This document shows, one piece after another, positions 1 to 7,976 of a stretch of DNA of 64,000 nt. The stretch is taken from positions 1 through 64,000 of the forward strand of contig NZ_QBKI01000004.1 of assembly GCF_003054055.1 (NCBI RefSeq). Reading direction: 5' to 3'. The notes below the pieces were generated by a model. That model made no database searches. It was given only the letters and a program-made list of their open reading frames with translations, and was not told where the DNA came from. This DNA is from Pontibacter mucosus (GTDB lineage Bacteria > Bacteroidota > Bacteroidia > Cytophagales > Hymenobacteraceae). A program made the position numbers and the translations under genes. How positions within the stretch are numbered: position 1 is the first letter of the stretch; each line of letters opens with the position of its first letter.

Positions 1-82
1 GACAACTTCCCTTGTTTGCCCATCTCACTCGATGGTGTCTTTCTTTATTTCCCTCCGGAGCCGTTCGCTCCGTGGCGGGGTG

Positions 83-113
83 CAAAGGTCGGAAACTTCT
101 TTTCAATCTCCAA
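83..113 (-). promoter_or_regulatory. Leftward promoter P1 of a five-promoter array
   Basis: Read on the minus strand, a -33 TTG (111-113) is followed after 20 bases by GACCTTTG (83-90), one mismatch from the Bacteroidota -7 element TAnnTTTG. It is the copy nearest the window edge and is followed by a GC-rich leader. Its target would lie left of position 1; an rRNA operon is inferred from the array arrangement. Confidence 0.6.
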
Positions 114-187
114 AACTTCGCTCAACTTTTTTTTCTTTTCTTTTTCTCCAGGACAACCTCCCGAAGGCTTCTCGCTGAAGCGGGCTG

Positions 188-217
188 CAAAGGTAAGCAA
201 CTTTTTCCATCCCGCAA
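188..217 (-). promoter_or_regulatory. Leftward promoter P2 of the array
   Basis: On the minus strand TTG (215-217), 19 bases, then TACCTTTG (188-195), an exact TAnnTTTG match. The transcribed start reads GCAGCCCGCTTC, a GC-rich initial segment that is similar in the P4 copy. Confidence 0.75.
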
Positions 218-279
218 GCACTTTCCAAAACTTTTTTTCTGACGCTTCCCGTCAGCGGCCTTCCTTCCGGAAGCGAGGA

Positions 280-309
280 CAAAGGTACGAACTCCTTTTT
301 ATCCGCCAA
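280..309 (-). promoter_or_regulatory. Leftward promoter P3 of the array
   Basis: On the minus strand TTG (307-309), 19 bases, then TACCTTTG (280-287). Same geometry as P2, P4 and P5, and the spacer is likewise A-rich. Confidence 0.75.
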
Positions 310-413
310 GCCTTTTTTCAAAAGTTTTTTCCTTCCTTCCCGGAGGCCTCCGCCAGGACGTGAACCCTGTGTTAAGAACCTCTCCTTTCAAGCGCTCCCG
401 GTTGAAGCGGCTG

Positions 414-443
414 CAAAGGTACGCATCCTTTTTTAACCCGCAA
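414..443 (-). promoter_or_regulatory. Leftward promoter P4 of the array
   Basis: On the minus strand TTG (441-443), 19 bases, then TACCTTTG (414-421), followed by GCAGCCGCTTC as in P2. An A-rich tract lies just upstream of the -33 element, resembling an UP-like element. Confidence 0.75.
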
Positions 444-518
444 GCATCCGTGGAAACTTTTTTTTCAGCGGGCGGACTCTCGTCCTTTCCCCTGCCCCAC
501 TCCTGCTGAACGGGGAGG

Positions 519-548
519 CAAAGGTAAGTAGAGTTTCCCCAGATGCAA
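519..548 (-). promoter_or_regulatory. Leftward promoter P5 of the array (most distal)
   Basis: On the minus strand TTG (546-548), 19 bases, then TACCTTTG (519-526). It is the furthest copy from the edge and lies about 140 bp beyond the purA terminator, so the array is insulated from purA transcription. Confidence 0.7.
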
Positions 549-690
549 GGCCCCCGCCCCTAAAAAAATGTTACCACAGCGGATATCGCTGAAAGCGAGG
601 GGGAAAGTTTTTCCCGGGCTTGCCCTAGCTGCCCCCGGGCGTGGGAAGGAAACACCTCCACAGGCGCCCTTTGCTCCCCTAAGGGGCCAC

Positions 691-718
691 GAAAAAGCCC
701 CGGATTGCTCCGAGGCTT
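691..718 (-). terminator. Rho-independent terminator of the purA operon
   Basis: A 10-bp stem (695-704 with 709-718, one G-T wobble) has a 4-base loop and is followed on the minus strand by a short T run. It lies 35 bp downstream of the purA stop codon. Confidence 0.8.
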
Positions 719-752
719 GTGTTTTCTTTTCTTCAAGTACAGCTTTTATACT

Positions 753-2036
753 TTAAGCACTTACGGCTTCTCTTCTTAGTGTGCTTTTTCTGTCTGGACC
801 TACCGATACAATGGTGATAGGCACCTGCAGGTGCTTCTCTAAAAACTGTAAGTAATTATTGAATGCCTCAGGCAACTCATCCACTGACTCTATCTTATTC
901 AGATCAACCTTCCATCCTGGCAGCGTTTCATACACAGGCTGTAGTCCTGCTTCTTCTAAAGAGTGCGGTACTTTATCCGTTATCTCGCCAGATGGCAGCT
1001 TATAGTGCGTACATACCTGAATGGTATCGAACTCTGTCAGCACATCGGCTTTCATCATGTTCAATTGCGTTACCCCATTCAGCATGATACTATACTTTAG
1101 CGTTGGCAGATCTACCCAGCCCGTGCGGCGAGGACGACCAGTAGTAGAACCAAACTCACGACCAGCCTGGCGGATCTCCTCCCCTACTTCATCCAGAAGC
1201 TCTGTTGGGAAAGGGCCGCTGCCTACGCGGGTGCAGTATGCTTTGAATATACCGTATACTTCGCCGATGTGCTTTGGCGCCACGCCCAAACCAGTGCAGG
1301 CCCCTGCTACTATCGTGCTGGAAGAAGTCACAAACGGATAGGTACCAAAGTCTACGTCGAGCAATGCGCCCTGGGCGCCCTCGGCAAGTATGCGCTTCCC
1401 GTTCTGCAGGGCTTCGTTGATCATATACTCAGAATCCACCAACTGTAAGGAGCGCAGTTGTTCTACAGCCTCGAAGAAAGCCTCTTCCTGCTCACTTATA
1501 TCCAGCGTCTGCCCGTAGAACTCTACCGTCTTGCGGTGACGCTCCACAAGCCTGTTATAACGATCACGGAAATCGTCAGCCAATATATCGCCTACTCTAA
1601 GGCCAACGCGGCCAATTTTGTCCTGGTACGTTGGGCCTATGCCTTTCAGCGTTGATCCGATCTTGCCACTTCCCAGCGCCTCTTCCGAAACGCGGTCAAG
1701 CACCTTATGCGACGGAAGTATAAGCGAGGCCTTCTTGGAAACGTAGAGGTTCTTAGTGGCATCTACTCCGCGGTCCTGCAGTTTCTGAAGCTCGGTGCGG
1801 AACACCACCGGGTCCAGCACTACGCCGTTGCCAATAATGTTCTTAATCTCTGGATGGAAGATACCCGAAGGGATTTGGTGCAATACATGCTTGGTGCCTT
1901 CGAATTCTAATGTGTGGCCTGCGTTCGGGCCTCCCTGGAAACGGGCTACTATATCATAGGTCGGGGCCAGTACGTCTACAATTTTGCCTTTGCCTTCGTC
2001 GCCCCACTGCAGACCTATTAAAATGTCAACTGCCAT
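753..2036 (-). CDS. purA: Adenylosuccinate synthetase
   Basis: Joins IMP and aspartate using GTP to make adenylosuccinate, the first committed step from IMP to AMP in the cytoplasm. At 427 residues it has the normal family length. The P-loop-like signature QWGDEGKGK sits at residues 10-18 with catalytic Asp13 and His41, and the second signature GIGPTYxDKxxRxGLR at about 132-147. The start is 8 bp downstream of the STAS gene stop, so it is the last gene of the rel-fur-STAS-purA operon. PurA uses GTP and is a known ppGpp-inhibited enzyme in other bacteria, which makes its place behind rel notable. Nothing in the sequence looks damaged. Confidence 0.97.
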   Translation of the reverse strand: MAVDILIGLQWGDEGKGKIVDVLAPTYDIVARFQGGPNAGHTLEFEGTKHVLHQIPSGIFHPEIKNIIGNGVVLDPVVFRTELQKLQDRGVDATKNLYVSKKASLILPSHKVLDRVSEEALGSGKIGSTLKGIGPTYQDKIGRVGLRVGDILADDFRDRYNRLVERHRKTVEFYGQTLDISEQEEAFFEAVEQLRSLQLVDSEYMINEALQNGKRILAEGAQGALLDVDFGTYPFVTSSSTIVAGACTGLGVAPKHIGEVYGIFKAYCTRVGSGPFPTELLDEVGEEIRQAGREFGSTTGRPRRTGWVDLPTLKYSIMLNGVTQLNMMKADVLTEFDTIQVCTHYKLPSGEITDKVPHSLEEAGLQPVYETLPGWKVDLNKIESVDELPEAFNNYLQFLEKHLQVPITIVSVGPDRKSTLRREAVSA

Positions 2037-2044
2037 TTAAGTGT

Positions 2045-2395
2045 TTAGTATGTTGATTCCTTTAAGAATTGTGCTGCGAACTCGTCGTTCTCAGCTATTG
2101 TAAATATCGCGTTCAGCTTGGTAACTATAAGGAGTTTGCGGATGTGGTCAGATGGCTTTATCAGCACGAGTTCTCCGCTCCGGTTCCTGAACTTAGTCAG
2201 CAGCGACACCAGCACGCCCATCCCACTGCTGTCCATAAAGCGCACGTGAGACAAATCTACAGCACAGAGCAGCACCTTTCCCTCCTGCAAGCCGTCTACA
2301 GCATCAATCATCTGCTGCGTGTCCTTGCCCGCTATAAGGTCGCCCTCCAAGCGGATGTACAGAATCTCATCCTTCAGCTCTGTCTGATACTTCAT
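2045..2395 (-). CDS. STAS-domain protein, anti-sigma-factor antagonist-like
   Basis: A 116-residue single-domain STAS protein of the SpoIIAA/RsbV type. Such proteins bind an anti-sigma kinase and are switched off by serine phosphorylation. The DSSGMG segment at residues 55-60 holds the expected phosphorylatable serines (Ser56/Ser57). I chose the start MKYQTEL at 2395 rather than an upstream Met at 2446, because the extra 17 residues do not fit the family and an AGGA-like ribosome site precedes this start. The gene overlaps the 3' end of the fur-like gene by 29 bp. No partner kinase or phosphatase is encoded in the window, so its target pathway is unknown. Confidence 0.85.
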   Translation of the reverse strand: MKYQTELKDEILYIRLEGDLIAGKDTQQMIDAVDGLQEGKVLLCAVDLSHVRFMDSSGMGVLVSLLTKFRNRSGELVLIKPSDHIRKLLIVTKLNAIFTIAENDEFAAQFLKESTY

Positions 2396-2867
2396 GCTTT
2401 TGTTCCTCTGTCGCTTTTTTTGCCCGGCAATCGCCGCACACACCATATAAGTTCAGGGAGTGGTGCAAGATATGAAAATTTAGCAGTTCGCCCACCATAC
2501 TTTGAATCTGATGAACCCGCGGATCACAGAACTCCACCACCTTGTGGCATTCGGTGCAGATAACGTGGTCGTGCTGGCGGTAGCCATAAGATTTCTCGTA
2601 CTGCGCCAGGTTACGCCCAAACTGATGCTTGCTTACCAGATCGTTCTCTACCAGCAGGTCCAGGGTGTTGTATACGGTGGCCCGGCTCACGCGGTAGTTC
2701 TTGTTCTTCATGCTAATATAAAGCGATTCCACATCAAAGTGGCCGTCGCTGGAATAGATCTCCTCCAGGATGGCATAGCGCTCAGGTGTTTTACGTAAAC
2801 CTTTGCTCTCCAAGTATGCCGTGAAGATCTTTTTTACTTCCTCGAACTTCTTTTTATCCAATGCCAT
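2367..2867 (-). CDS. Fur/PerR-family metal-dependent repressor
   Basis: A 166-residue transcription regulator. An N-terminal winged helix contains the [14 protein letters not shown] recognition region, and a C-terminal metal/dimer domain contains two CxxC pairs (CTEC near residue 104 and CGDC near 143) that would hold a structural zinc. His-rich segments such as RQHDHVIC are typical regulatory-metal ligands. Sequence alone does not separate Fur (iron) from PerR (peroxide), so no symbol is given. It lies 27 bp after rel and overlaps the STAS gene start, so it is clearly co-transcribed. The acidic tail after the second CxxC is the least conserved part. Confidence 0.9.
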   Translation of the reverse strand: MALDKKKFEEVKKIFTAYLESKGLRKTPERYAILEEIYSSDGHFDVESLYISMKNKNYRVSRATVYNTLDLLVENDLVSKHQFGRNLAQYEKSYGYRQHDHVICTECHKVVEFCDPRVHQIQSMVGELLNFHILHHSLNLYGVCGDCRAKKATEEQKHEVSDRAEG

Positions 2868-2894
2868 TTTCTTTTTCTAAAGTATAAAACCTCT

Positions 2895-5087
2895 CTAGTC
2901 GAAGCGCTCCACGGTAAGTATACCGTTTACCTTGCTCATGCGCTGGATTAGTTTGTCGAGATGGTTGGTGTCGTTTACGAATACCATGATGTTTCCCTCA
3001 AAGATGCCGTCATTGGAGTCGATGGTGATGGAGCGCATGTTTACCTTAAGGCTCGTCGATATTACTTTCGTCAGGTCGTTCACCAGGCCCACGCGGTCAG
3101 TACCCTTAATGCGGATACCCACCAGGAAGGCCAGCTCCTTCTGCTCCGTCCACTTGGTTTTAACAATGCGGTTACCGTAGTTGGACATAAGCTCTATAGC
3201 CCGTGTGCAGTTGGTGCGGTGTATCTCGATACCGTCCTCCTCCGTCTGGAAGCCAAACACATCGTCGCCCGGAATGGGATTGCAGCACTTAGACATGCGG
3301 TAGTCCCAGTTATCGGTGGTCTCTCCTATCACGAGCATGTCCGAGTTCACCCCTCTAATCTTCTGCACTTCCCTGTCAAAGGATTTCGGATCGAGCATGG
3401 AAGCGGCCTTATCCGTGGCAGCCGTAAAGATAACCTCCTTGATGTTCTTGATATCGATATGGCCGGTGGCAATTCTATAGTATAAATCCTGCAGTGCAGC
3501 CACATTAAAGAAGGCCTGCAGCTTGTTCATGTTCTGCTGGTTGTCGGCCACACCTATGTGCTGCAGCCTGGCCTCCAGCATGGCCTTGCCCTGCTCCGAC
3601 TTGTTTTTGCGTTCCTCGCGCAGGGCATCCTTTATGCGGGTGCGGGCCTTGGAGGTAACCACATACTGCAGCCACTCTTCGTTTGGCTTCTGCTTCTGCG
3701 AGGTCAGGATCTCTACTTGGTCCCCGTTCTTCAGTTTATAGCTGAGCGGCACCAGTTTCTGGTTTACCTTGGCACCCAGGCAGTGCAGGCCGATCTGCGA
3801 GTGGATCTCAAATGCAAAATCCAGGGCCGTGGACTTATCCGGAAGTATAATGAGCTCGCCTTTCGGTGTAAACACAAACACCTCTTCCACGAAAAGGTTT
3901 TTGCGGAACTCGTCCATGAACTCCAGCGCGTTGGCCGTGTTGTTCTCCAGCATGTCGCGCACCTTGTTTATCCACTGCTCCAGGGCCGACTCTGCCGAGG
4001 CGGCGCCTTCCGCTTTATACTTCCAGTGGGCTGCGTAACCGCGCTCGGCAATTTCGTCCATGCGCCGGGTGCGTATCTGCACCTCCACCCACTGCCCCGA
4101 CTTACTCATCACGGTGGTGTGCAGCGATTCGTAGCCGTTGGACTTAGGCGTGTTTACCCAGTCGCGCAGTCGGTCGGGGTTCGGCTGGTAAAAGTCTGTT
4201 ATAATAGAGTATACCTGCCAGCAGGCGGCTTTCTCGTTCTCCAGCGGCACGTCAAGTATAATCCGGACCGCAAACAGGTCGTAGATCTCATCAAAGGTGA
4301 TGTTCTGCTTCTTTATCTTTTTAAGGATAGAGTAGATGGACTTAGGCCTGCCCTTGATGTTGAACTTAAAGCCATACTTGCGCAGCTCCTCCTCAATGGG
4401 ATGTATAAAGTCTTTAATGAACTTGTTGCGGGCGCTGCGCGTCTGCCGGATCTTCCGGGAGATGTCTTTATAGGTAGCGGTGTCGGTATACTTCAGGTAT
4501 AAATCTTCGAGCTCAGATTTAATCGCGTACAGGCCCAGGCGGTGCGCCAGCGGCGCATACAGGTACATGGTCTCGGAGGCTATCTTGAGCTGCTTGTGGC
4601 GCGGCATGCTGCCGAGCGTGCGCATGTTATGCAGACGGTCAGCCAGCTTGATAAGTATAACCCGCACATCGTCGCTCAGCGTGAGGAGCATTTTCCGGAA
4701 GTTCTCGGCCTGCTGGGAGCTGCCGTAGTCGAACACGCCGGAGATTTTGGTCAGCCCCTCGATAATCTTGGCTACGCTCGGGCCAAACTCGCGCTCAATG
4801 TCCGATATCTCCAGGTCGGTGTCCTCCACCACATCGTGCAACAGGGCGGCCACGATGGAGGTGGTTCCCAACCCAATCTCCTCCACGGCTATCTGGGCCA
4901 CAGCCAGGGGGTGCAGAATATAAGGTTCGCCAGACTTCCGGCGCATGTCCTTGTGCGCCTCCAGGGAGGTATTAAAGGCTTTTTTGATAATCTTGGCATC
5001 GTTGTCCTTTAAAAAAGGCTTCGCATGCCGGAGCAACCTTCTGTAATGCCGCAGTATTTCTTTACGTTCTGCTTCTAAATCAATCAT
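2895..5087 (-). CDS. rel: Bifunctional (p)ppGpp synthetase/hydrolase (RelA/SpoT)
   Basis: Makes and degrades the alarmone (p)ppGpp in response to starvation. At 730 residues it has the full Rel architecture: an N-terminal HD hydrolase with His59 and the HD pair at residues 84-85 (LLHDVVEDT), then the synthetase domain with the NTPKSNGYESLH segment, a TGS domain (KGELIILPDKSTALDFAFEIH), a helical/CC region with the RMSKCCNPIPGD motif, and a C-terminal ACT domain. The intact HD residues suggest it is a true bifunctional enzyme, not a RelA-only synthetase. It is the first gene of the operon, with a promoter at 5170-5199 and about a 75-nt leader. Confidence 0.96.
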   Translation of the reverse strand: MIDLEAERKEILRHYRRLLRHAKPFLKDNDAKIIKKAFNTSLEAHKDMRRKSGEPYILHPLAVAQIAVEEIGLGTTSIVAALLHDVVEDTDLEISDIEREFGPSVAKIIEGLTKISGVFDYGSSQQAENFRKMLLTLSDDVRVILIKLADRLHNMRTLGSMPRHKQLKIASETMYLYAPLAHRLGLYAIKSELEDLYLKYTDTATYKDISRKIRQTRSARNKFIKDFIHPIEEELRKYGFKFNIKGRPKSIYSILKKIKKQNITFDEIYDLFAVRIILDVPLENEKAACWQVYSIITDFYQPNPDRLRDWVNTPKSNGYESLHTTVMSKSGQWVEVQIRTRRMDEIAERGYAAHWKYKAEGAASAESALEQWINKVRDMLENNTANALEFMDEFRKNLFVEEVFVFTPKGELIILPDKSTALDFAFEIHSQIGLHCLGAKVNQKLVPLSYKLKNGDQVEILTSQKQKPNEEWLQYVVTSKARTRIKDALREERKNKSEQGKAMLEARLQHIGVADNQQNMNKLQAFFNVAALQDLYYRIATGHIDIKNIKEVIFTAATDKAASMLDPKSFDREVQKIRGVNSDMLVIGETTDNWDYRMSKCCNPIPGDDVFGFQTEEDGIEIHRTNCTRAIELMSNYGNRIVKTKWTEQKELAFLVGIRIKGTDRVGLVNDLTKVISTSLKVNMRSITIDSNDGIFEGNIMVFVNDTNHLDKLIQRMSKVNGILTVERFD

Positions 5088-5169
5088 GTTTTACAACTAT
5101 GACACGCATGTAGCCCGCTCTGCCGGCCCATACCTATAAGTATAAATAAGCTGGCTGTGTTATAAGTTT

Positions 5170-5199
5170 CAAATATAAGTGATTAAAACATGCTGCCAA
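5170..5199 (-). promoter_or_regulatory. Promoter of the rel-fur-STAS-purA operon
   Basis: On the minus strand TTG (5197-5199), a 19-base spacer, then TATATTTG (5170-5177), an exact TAnnTTTG -7 element. It sits about 80 bp upstream of the rel start codon. Confidence 0.75.
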
Positions 5200-5273
5200 T
5201 ACAACCTGCCTCCGAAAACTGAGGCCAAAATATGAGCCGGTGCAAAAATATTTAAGAAATTTAGAGCAGTATA

Positions 5274-5303
5274 TTGCATTTAAGAAATCGTTGCTTACCT
5301 TTG
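5274..5303 (+). promoter_or_regulatory. Promoter of tRNA-Leu
   Basis: TTG (5274-5276), 19 bases, then TACCTTTG (5296-5303). This is the same geometry and -7 sequence as the array at 188-548, which supports reading that array as stable-RNA promoters. The mature tRNA begins about 27 bp after the -7 element. Confidence 0.8.
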
Positions 5304-5330
5304 CAACACTAAAACAAAGAGCACACGCAA

Positions 5331-5412
5331 GCGGATGTGGCGAAATTGGTAGACGCACTAGACTTAGGATCTAGCGCTGCGAGGCATGGGGGTTCGAGTC
5401 CCTCCATCCGCA
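5331..5412 (+). tRNA. tRNA-Leu (anticodon UAG)
   Basis: An 82-nt class II tRNA. The acceptor stem GCGGATG (5331-5337) pairs with CATCCGC (5405-5411) and A5412 is the discriminator. The anticodon loop CTTAGGA carries TAG at 5365-5367, the T-arm has GGTTCGAGTCC, and the D-loop has the usual GGTAGACGC. The long variable arm fits leucine. CCA is not encoded. The gene stands alone with its own promoter and terminator. Confidence 0.97.
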
Positions 5413-5428
5413 CAAACAAAACACGACG

Positions 5429-5462
5429 AACCCTCAACATTCCCTGTTGGGGGTTTGTTTTT
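5429..5462 (+). terminator. Terminator after tRNA-Leu
   Basis: An 11-bp stem (5429-5439 with 5445-5455) with a 5-base loop, followed by a T-rich tail. It lies 17 bp past the tRNA and ends transcription before tig. Confidence 0.85.
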
Positions 5463-5498
5463 AGTAGGTTATTCAGAAATCTTAAAAATTTATAAGCC

Positions 5499-6821
5499 TT
5501 GAATATTACATTAAACCAAACCGACAGCACCAATGCGCAACTGAAGGTGGTACTGGAAGAGGCGGACTACGCACCAAAGGTAGACCAGCAGGTAAAAGAA
5601 TATAGCAAAAAAGCCCAGATCAAAGGTTTCAGACCTGGCAAAGTGCCTGCAGGGCTTGTAAAGAAAATGTACGGCAAGAGCATCCTGGTGGAGCAGATCA
5701 ACAAGACGCTTCAGGAGGAGATCTCTAAGTACATCCGTGAAAACGACGTGAAACTGCTGGGCGAGCCGCTTCCGGTGGCAGAGCAGCCAGAAATAGACTG
5801 GGACAACCAGAAAACATTCGAGTTTACGTATGAGGTAGGCTTGCTGCCAGACTTCAACCTTCCGCTGGACAAAAGCGTAGAGGGCTACAAAGTTGAGCTG
5901 GACCAGAAAACAGTAGACGAGGCATACGAGAACCTGAAGCGTCAGTTCGGCAAAACAACTAACCCGGAAACAGTAGAGCAAGGCGACTTTGTGTCTGGCG
6001 AGCTGAAGCAGCTGGAAGGTGATTTCCAGTCTAAAACGCTTATCCCGACGAGCCGTATCGTGGATGGCGCAGACAAGTTTGTTGGCGCTAAAGTGGATGA
6101 CGTTATCCGTTTCGACATCCGCAAGACGTTTGGCGACGACAACGCTGCCCTGGCACACGTAACCGGCCTGAGCAAAGAGGTGGTAGCTGACCTGAACGGT
6201 GAGTTTGAGTTTATCGTGGAGAAGATCAACCGCACAGAGCCTGCCGAACTGAACGAAGAACTTTTCGACAAGCTTTTCGGTAAAGACGAAGTAAAAACAG
6301 AGGAAGAGTTTGACGCCAAGATCCGTGAGACGATCCTGGAGAACTACGAGCGTGAGGCTGACAACCTGCTGTACCGCAACATCATCGACACCCTTGTTGA
6401 CAACGTAGAGGCTGAAATCCCGACTGAGTTCTTCAAGCGCTGGATACAGGTAACGAACGACGGCAAGCTGACTGCCGAGCAAATCGAGGAGAACTTCGAC
6501 AAGTATGTTCGTGAGCTGAAGTGGTCCATGATCAAGAACAAGGTAGTTGAGGAGAACGACCTGAAGGTAACGAACGAGGAAGTTGTTGAGGCTACCAAAG
6601 AGAAAATGCTGGCCCAGTTTAACATGCCAGAGGTGCCTGAGGAGCTGATGGAGAGCATGAATAACTATGCCCAGCAGTATCTGCAGCAGGACAACGGCCG
6701 TAACTATATTAATGAGTACGAGCAATTGCTGGCCGAGAAGGTGCTCGCAAAACTTAAGGAGAAGATGACTGTTGTAGAGAAGACCATTACATCAGAGGAC
6801 TTCCGAAATATGTCGCTCTAA
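5499..6821 (+). CDS. tig: Trigger factor (ribosome-associated chaperone)
   Basis: Binds nascent chains at the ribosome exit tunnel and helps folding. At 440 residues the protein shows the N-terminal ribosome-binding domain with the region KAQIKGFRPGKVPAGLVKKM near residues 40-60 (the family loop is GFRxGKxP), a degenerate middle PPIase-like domain, and a helical C-terminal domain. The frame begins with TTG at 5499; no ATG occurs early enough to keep the conserved N-terminus, so a TTG start is the best reading. No Shine-Dalgarno site is visible. It is followed by clpP and clpX, the common bacterial order, but each gene has its own terminator. Confidence 0.95.
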   Translation: MNITLNQTDSTNAQLKVVLEEADYAPKVDQQVKEYSKKAQIKGFRPGKVPAGLVKKMYGKSILVEQINKTLQEEISKYIRENDVKLLGEPLPVAEQPEIDWDNQKTFEFTYEVGLLPDFNLPLDKSVEGYKVELDQKTVDEAYENLKRQFGKTTNPETVEQGDFVSGELKQLEGDFQSKTLIPTSRIVDGADKFVGAKVDDVIRFDIRKTFGDDNAALAHVTGLSKEVVADLNGEFEFIVEKINRTEPAELNEELFDKLFGKDEVKTEEEFDAKIRETILENYEREADNLLYRNIIDTLVDNVEAEIPTEFFKRWIQVTNDGKLTAEQIEENFDKYVRELKWSMIKNKVVEENDLKVTNEEVVEATKEKMLAQFNMPEVPEELMESMNNYAQQYLQQDNGRNYINEYEQLLAEKVLAKLKEKMTVVEKTITSEDFRNMSL

Positions 6822-6848
6822 ACGAGGCGCGCACATATAACTTTTAAT

Positions 6849-6885
6849 AAAAAAGTCCTTCGGAATTAGAAGGACTTTTTTATTT
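6849..6885 (+). terminator. Terminator of tig
   Basis: A perfect 12-bp stem (AAAAAGTCCTTC with its complement) around a 7-base loop, followed by T-rich sequence, 28 bp after the tig stop. Confidence 0.9.
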
Positions 6886-6911
6886 TTGATAAAACCGTAA
6901 ACCTAAACAAA

Positions 6912-7610
6912 ATGATGTTTAACAAAGACGAGTTCCGCAAATTTGCTGTAAAAGGCCAGGGCATGAGCAGCCTGGGCGTAGACCAATATATTAATCATGT
7001 AGAAGGCAGAGCCATGCACACCATCGAAAGCATGACTCGCTCTGTAATTGAGGAACGCCCCACTAACTTCCGTGAAATCGACGTATTCTCGCGCCTGATC
7101 ATGGACCGTATTATTTTCCTGGGCACGCAGGTGGATGACTTCATTGCCAATATCATCACGGCGCAGCTGCTGTTCCTGGAGTCGGCGGATGCCAAGAAAG
7201 ATATCCTGCTCTATATCAACAGCCCGGGTGGTTCCGTGTATGCCGGCCTCGGTATTTACGACACCATGCAGTACGTAAGCCCTGATGTGGCTACTATCTG
7301 CACCGGTCTGGCTGCTTCGATGGGTGCTGTGTTGCTGGCCGGAGGTGCCAAGAACAAGCGCTCTGCCCTGCCGCATGCCCGCATCATGATTCACCAGCCA
7401 ATGGGCGGTGCACAGGGCCAGGCATCGGATATTGAGATCACTGCCCGCGAAATCCTGAAGCTGAAGAAAGAGTTGTACGAGATACTGGCAGAGCACTCAG
7501 GCAAAACATACCAGGAGATCTATGACAACTCAGACCGCGATTACTGGATGCGCGCCGAGGAAGCCAAAGAGTATGGCCTGATAGACGAGGTATTGATCCG
7601 CAAGGCGTAA
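6912..7610 (+). CDS. clpP: ATP-dependent Clp protease proteolytic subunit
   Basis: The serine peptidase that forms the double-ring chamber of ClpXP/ClpAP and degrades unfolded proteins fed by the ATPase. The catalytic triad is visible: Ser136 in LAASMGA, His161 in RIMIHQP and Asp210 in DRDYW. At 232 residues it is slightly long for the family because of about 30 extra N-terminal residues, as is usual in Bacteroidota; this part may be processed. Two consecutive ATG codons (6912 and 6915) could both start the gene. clpX follows after 366 bp with its own promoter region. Confidence 0.97.
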   Translation: MMFNKDEFRKFAVKGQGMSSLGVDQYINHVEGRAMHTIESMTRSVIEERPTNFREIDVFSRLIMDRIIFLGTQVDDFIANIITAQLLFLESADAKKDILLYINSPGGSVYAGLGIYDTMQYVSPDVATICTGLAASMGAVLLAGGAKNKRSALPHARIMIHQPMGGAQGQASDIEITAREILKLKKELYEILAEHSGKTYQEIYDNSDRDYWMRAEEAKEYGLIDEVLIRKA

Positions 7611-7647
7611 AAAGCCAAGCGCACAAAGTATAAATAATACAATATAG

Positions 7648-7685
7648 AGGCCTGCTCAGATATTCTGTGCAGGCCTTTTATTTTG
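7648..7685 (+). terminator. Terminator of clpP
   Basis: An 8-bp stem AGGCCTGC (7648-7655) with GCAGGCCT (7669-7676) followed by TTTTATTTT. Confidence 0.85.
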
Positions 7686-7976
7686 TACCGCACACACACG
7701 GTGCTACTTCCTCAGAAGTTGCTTTTTGTAATTATTTTCAGGCGCCGCGAAAAACTTATCCACATACCCCTGTGTATATCATACAAACACAACTTGCTGG
7801 CTTAAAGCATATTACAATAAAATAGGAAAATATTTATTTTAAGATAAACACCCTCCTTTTAAATGTATCAGGAGATTTGGATTTAAATTTTTCTGCCTGC
7901 ATAAGTGTTCAATTTTGTACCTTTGCTTTACGCATTTGTAAAAGCTGCGTAAACTACTCTGGATCAATCGTTTCTT
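7686..7976 (+). promoter_or_regulatory. clpP-clpX intergenic region: clpX promoter and DnaA-box pair
   Basis: No gene is present. A perfect DnaA box TTATCCACA lies at 7756-7764, and a convergent one-mismatch box follows 5 bp later (TGTGTATAT, 7770-7778). An AT-rich stretch covers about 7800-7870. A -7 element TACCTTTG at 7918-7925 lies 51 bp before clpX; its -33 element is poor (CTG at 7893-7895, spacer 22). Confidence 0.55.

Larger units (their letters stand above)
1..690. other. Non-coding region: promoter array, no credible gene
   Basis: Several open frames cross this stretch but none has a recognisable product, and they run through the repeated promoter units. The units are spaced about 105, 92, 134 and 105 bp apart and share a T-rich tract (plus strand) next to GCAAAGGTA. 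Positions 550-690 are GC-rich and hold nothing further that I can identify. Confidence 0.7.

Noticed and set aside
12-363. Two overlapping small frames at the left edge
   Set aside because: They run through the repeated promoter units and have low-complexity Phe/Ser-rich products, so they are not genes.
5511-6725. A long open frame antisense to trigger factor (404 codons)
   Set aside because: It has no recognisable domain and lies fully opposite a clear trigger factor gene; such frames follow from the codon use of the real gene.
7686-7976. Chromosomal origin between clpP and clpX
   Set aside because: Only two DnaA boxes are seen and no dnaA, dnaN or gidA gene is near; kept only as a possible DnaA site.
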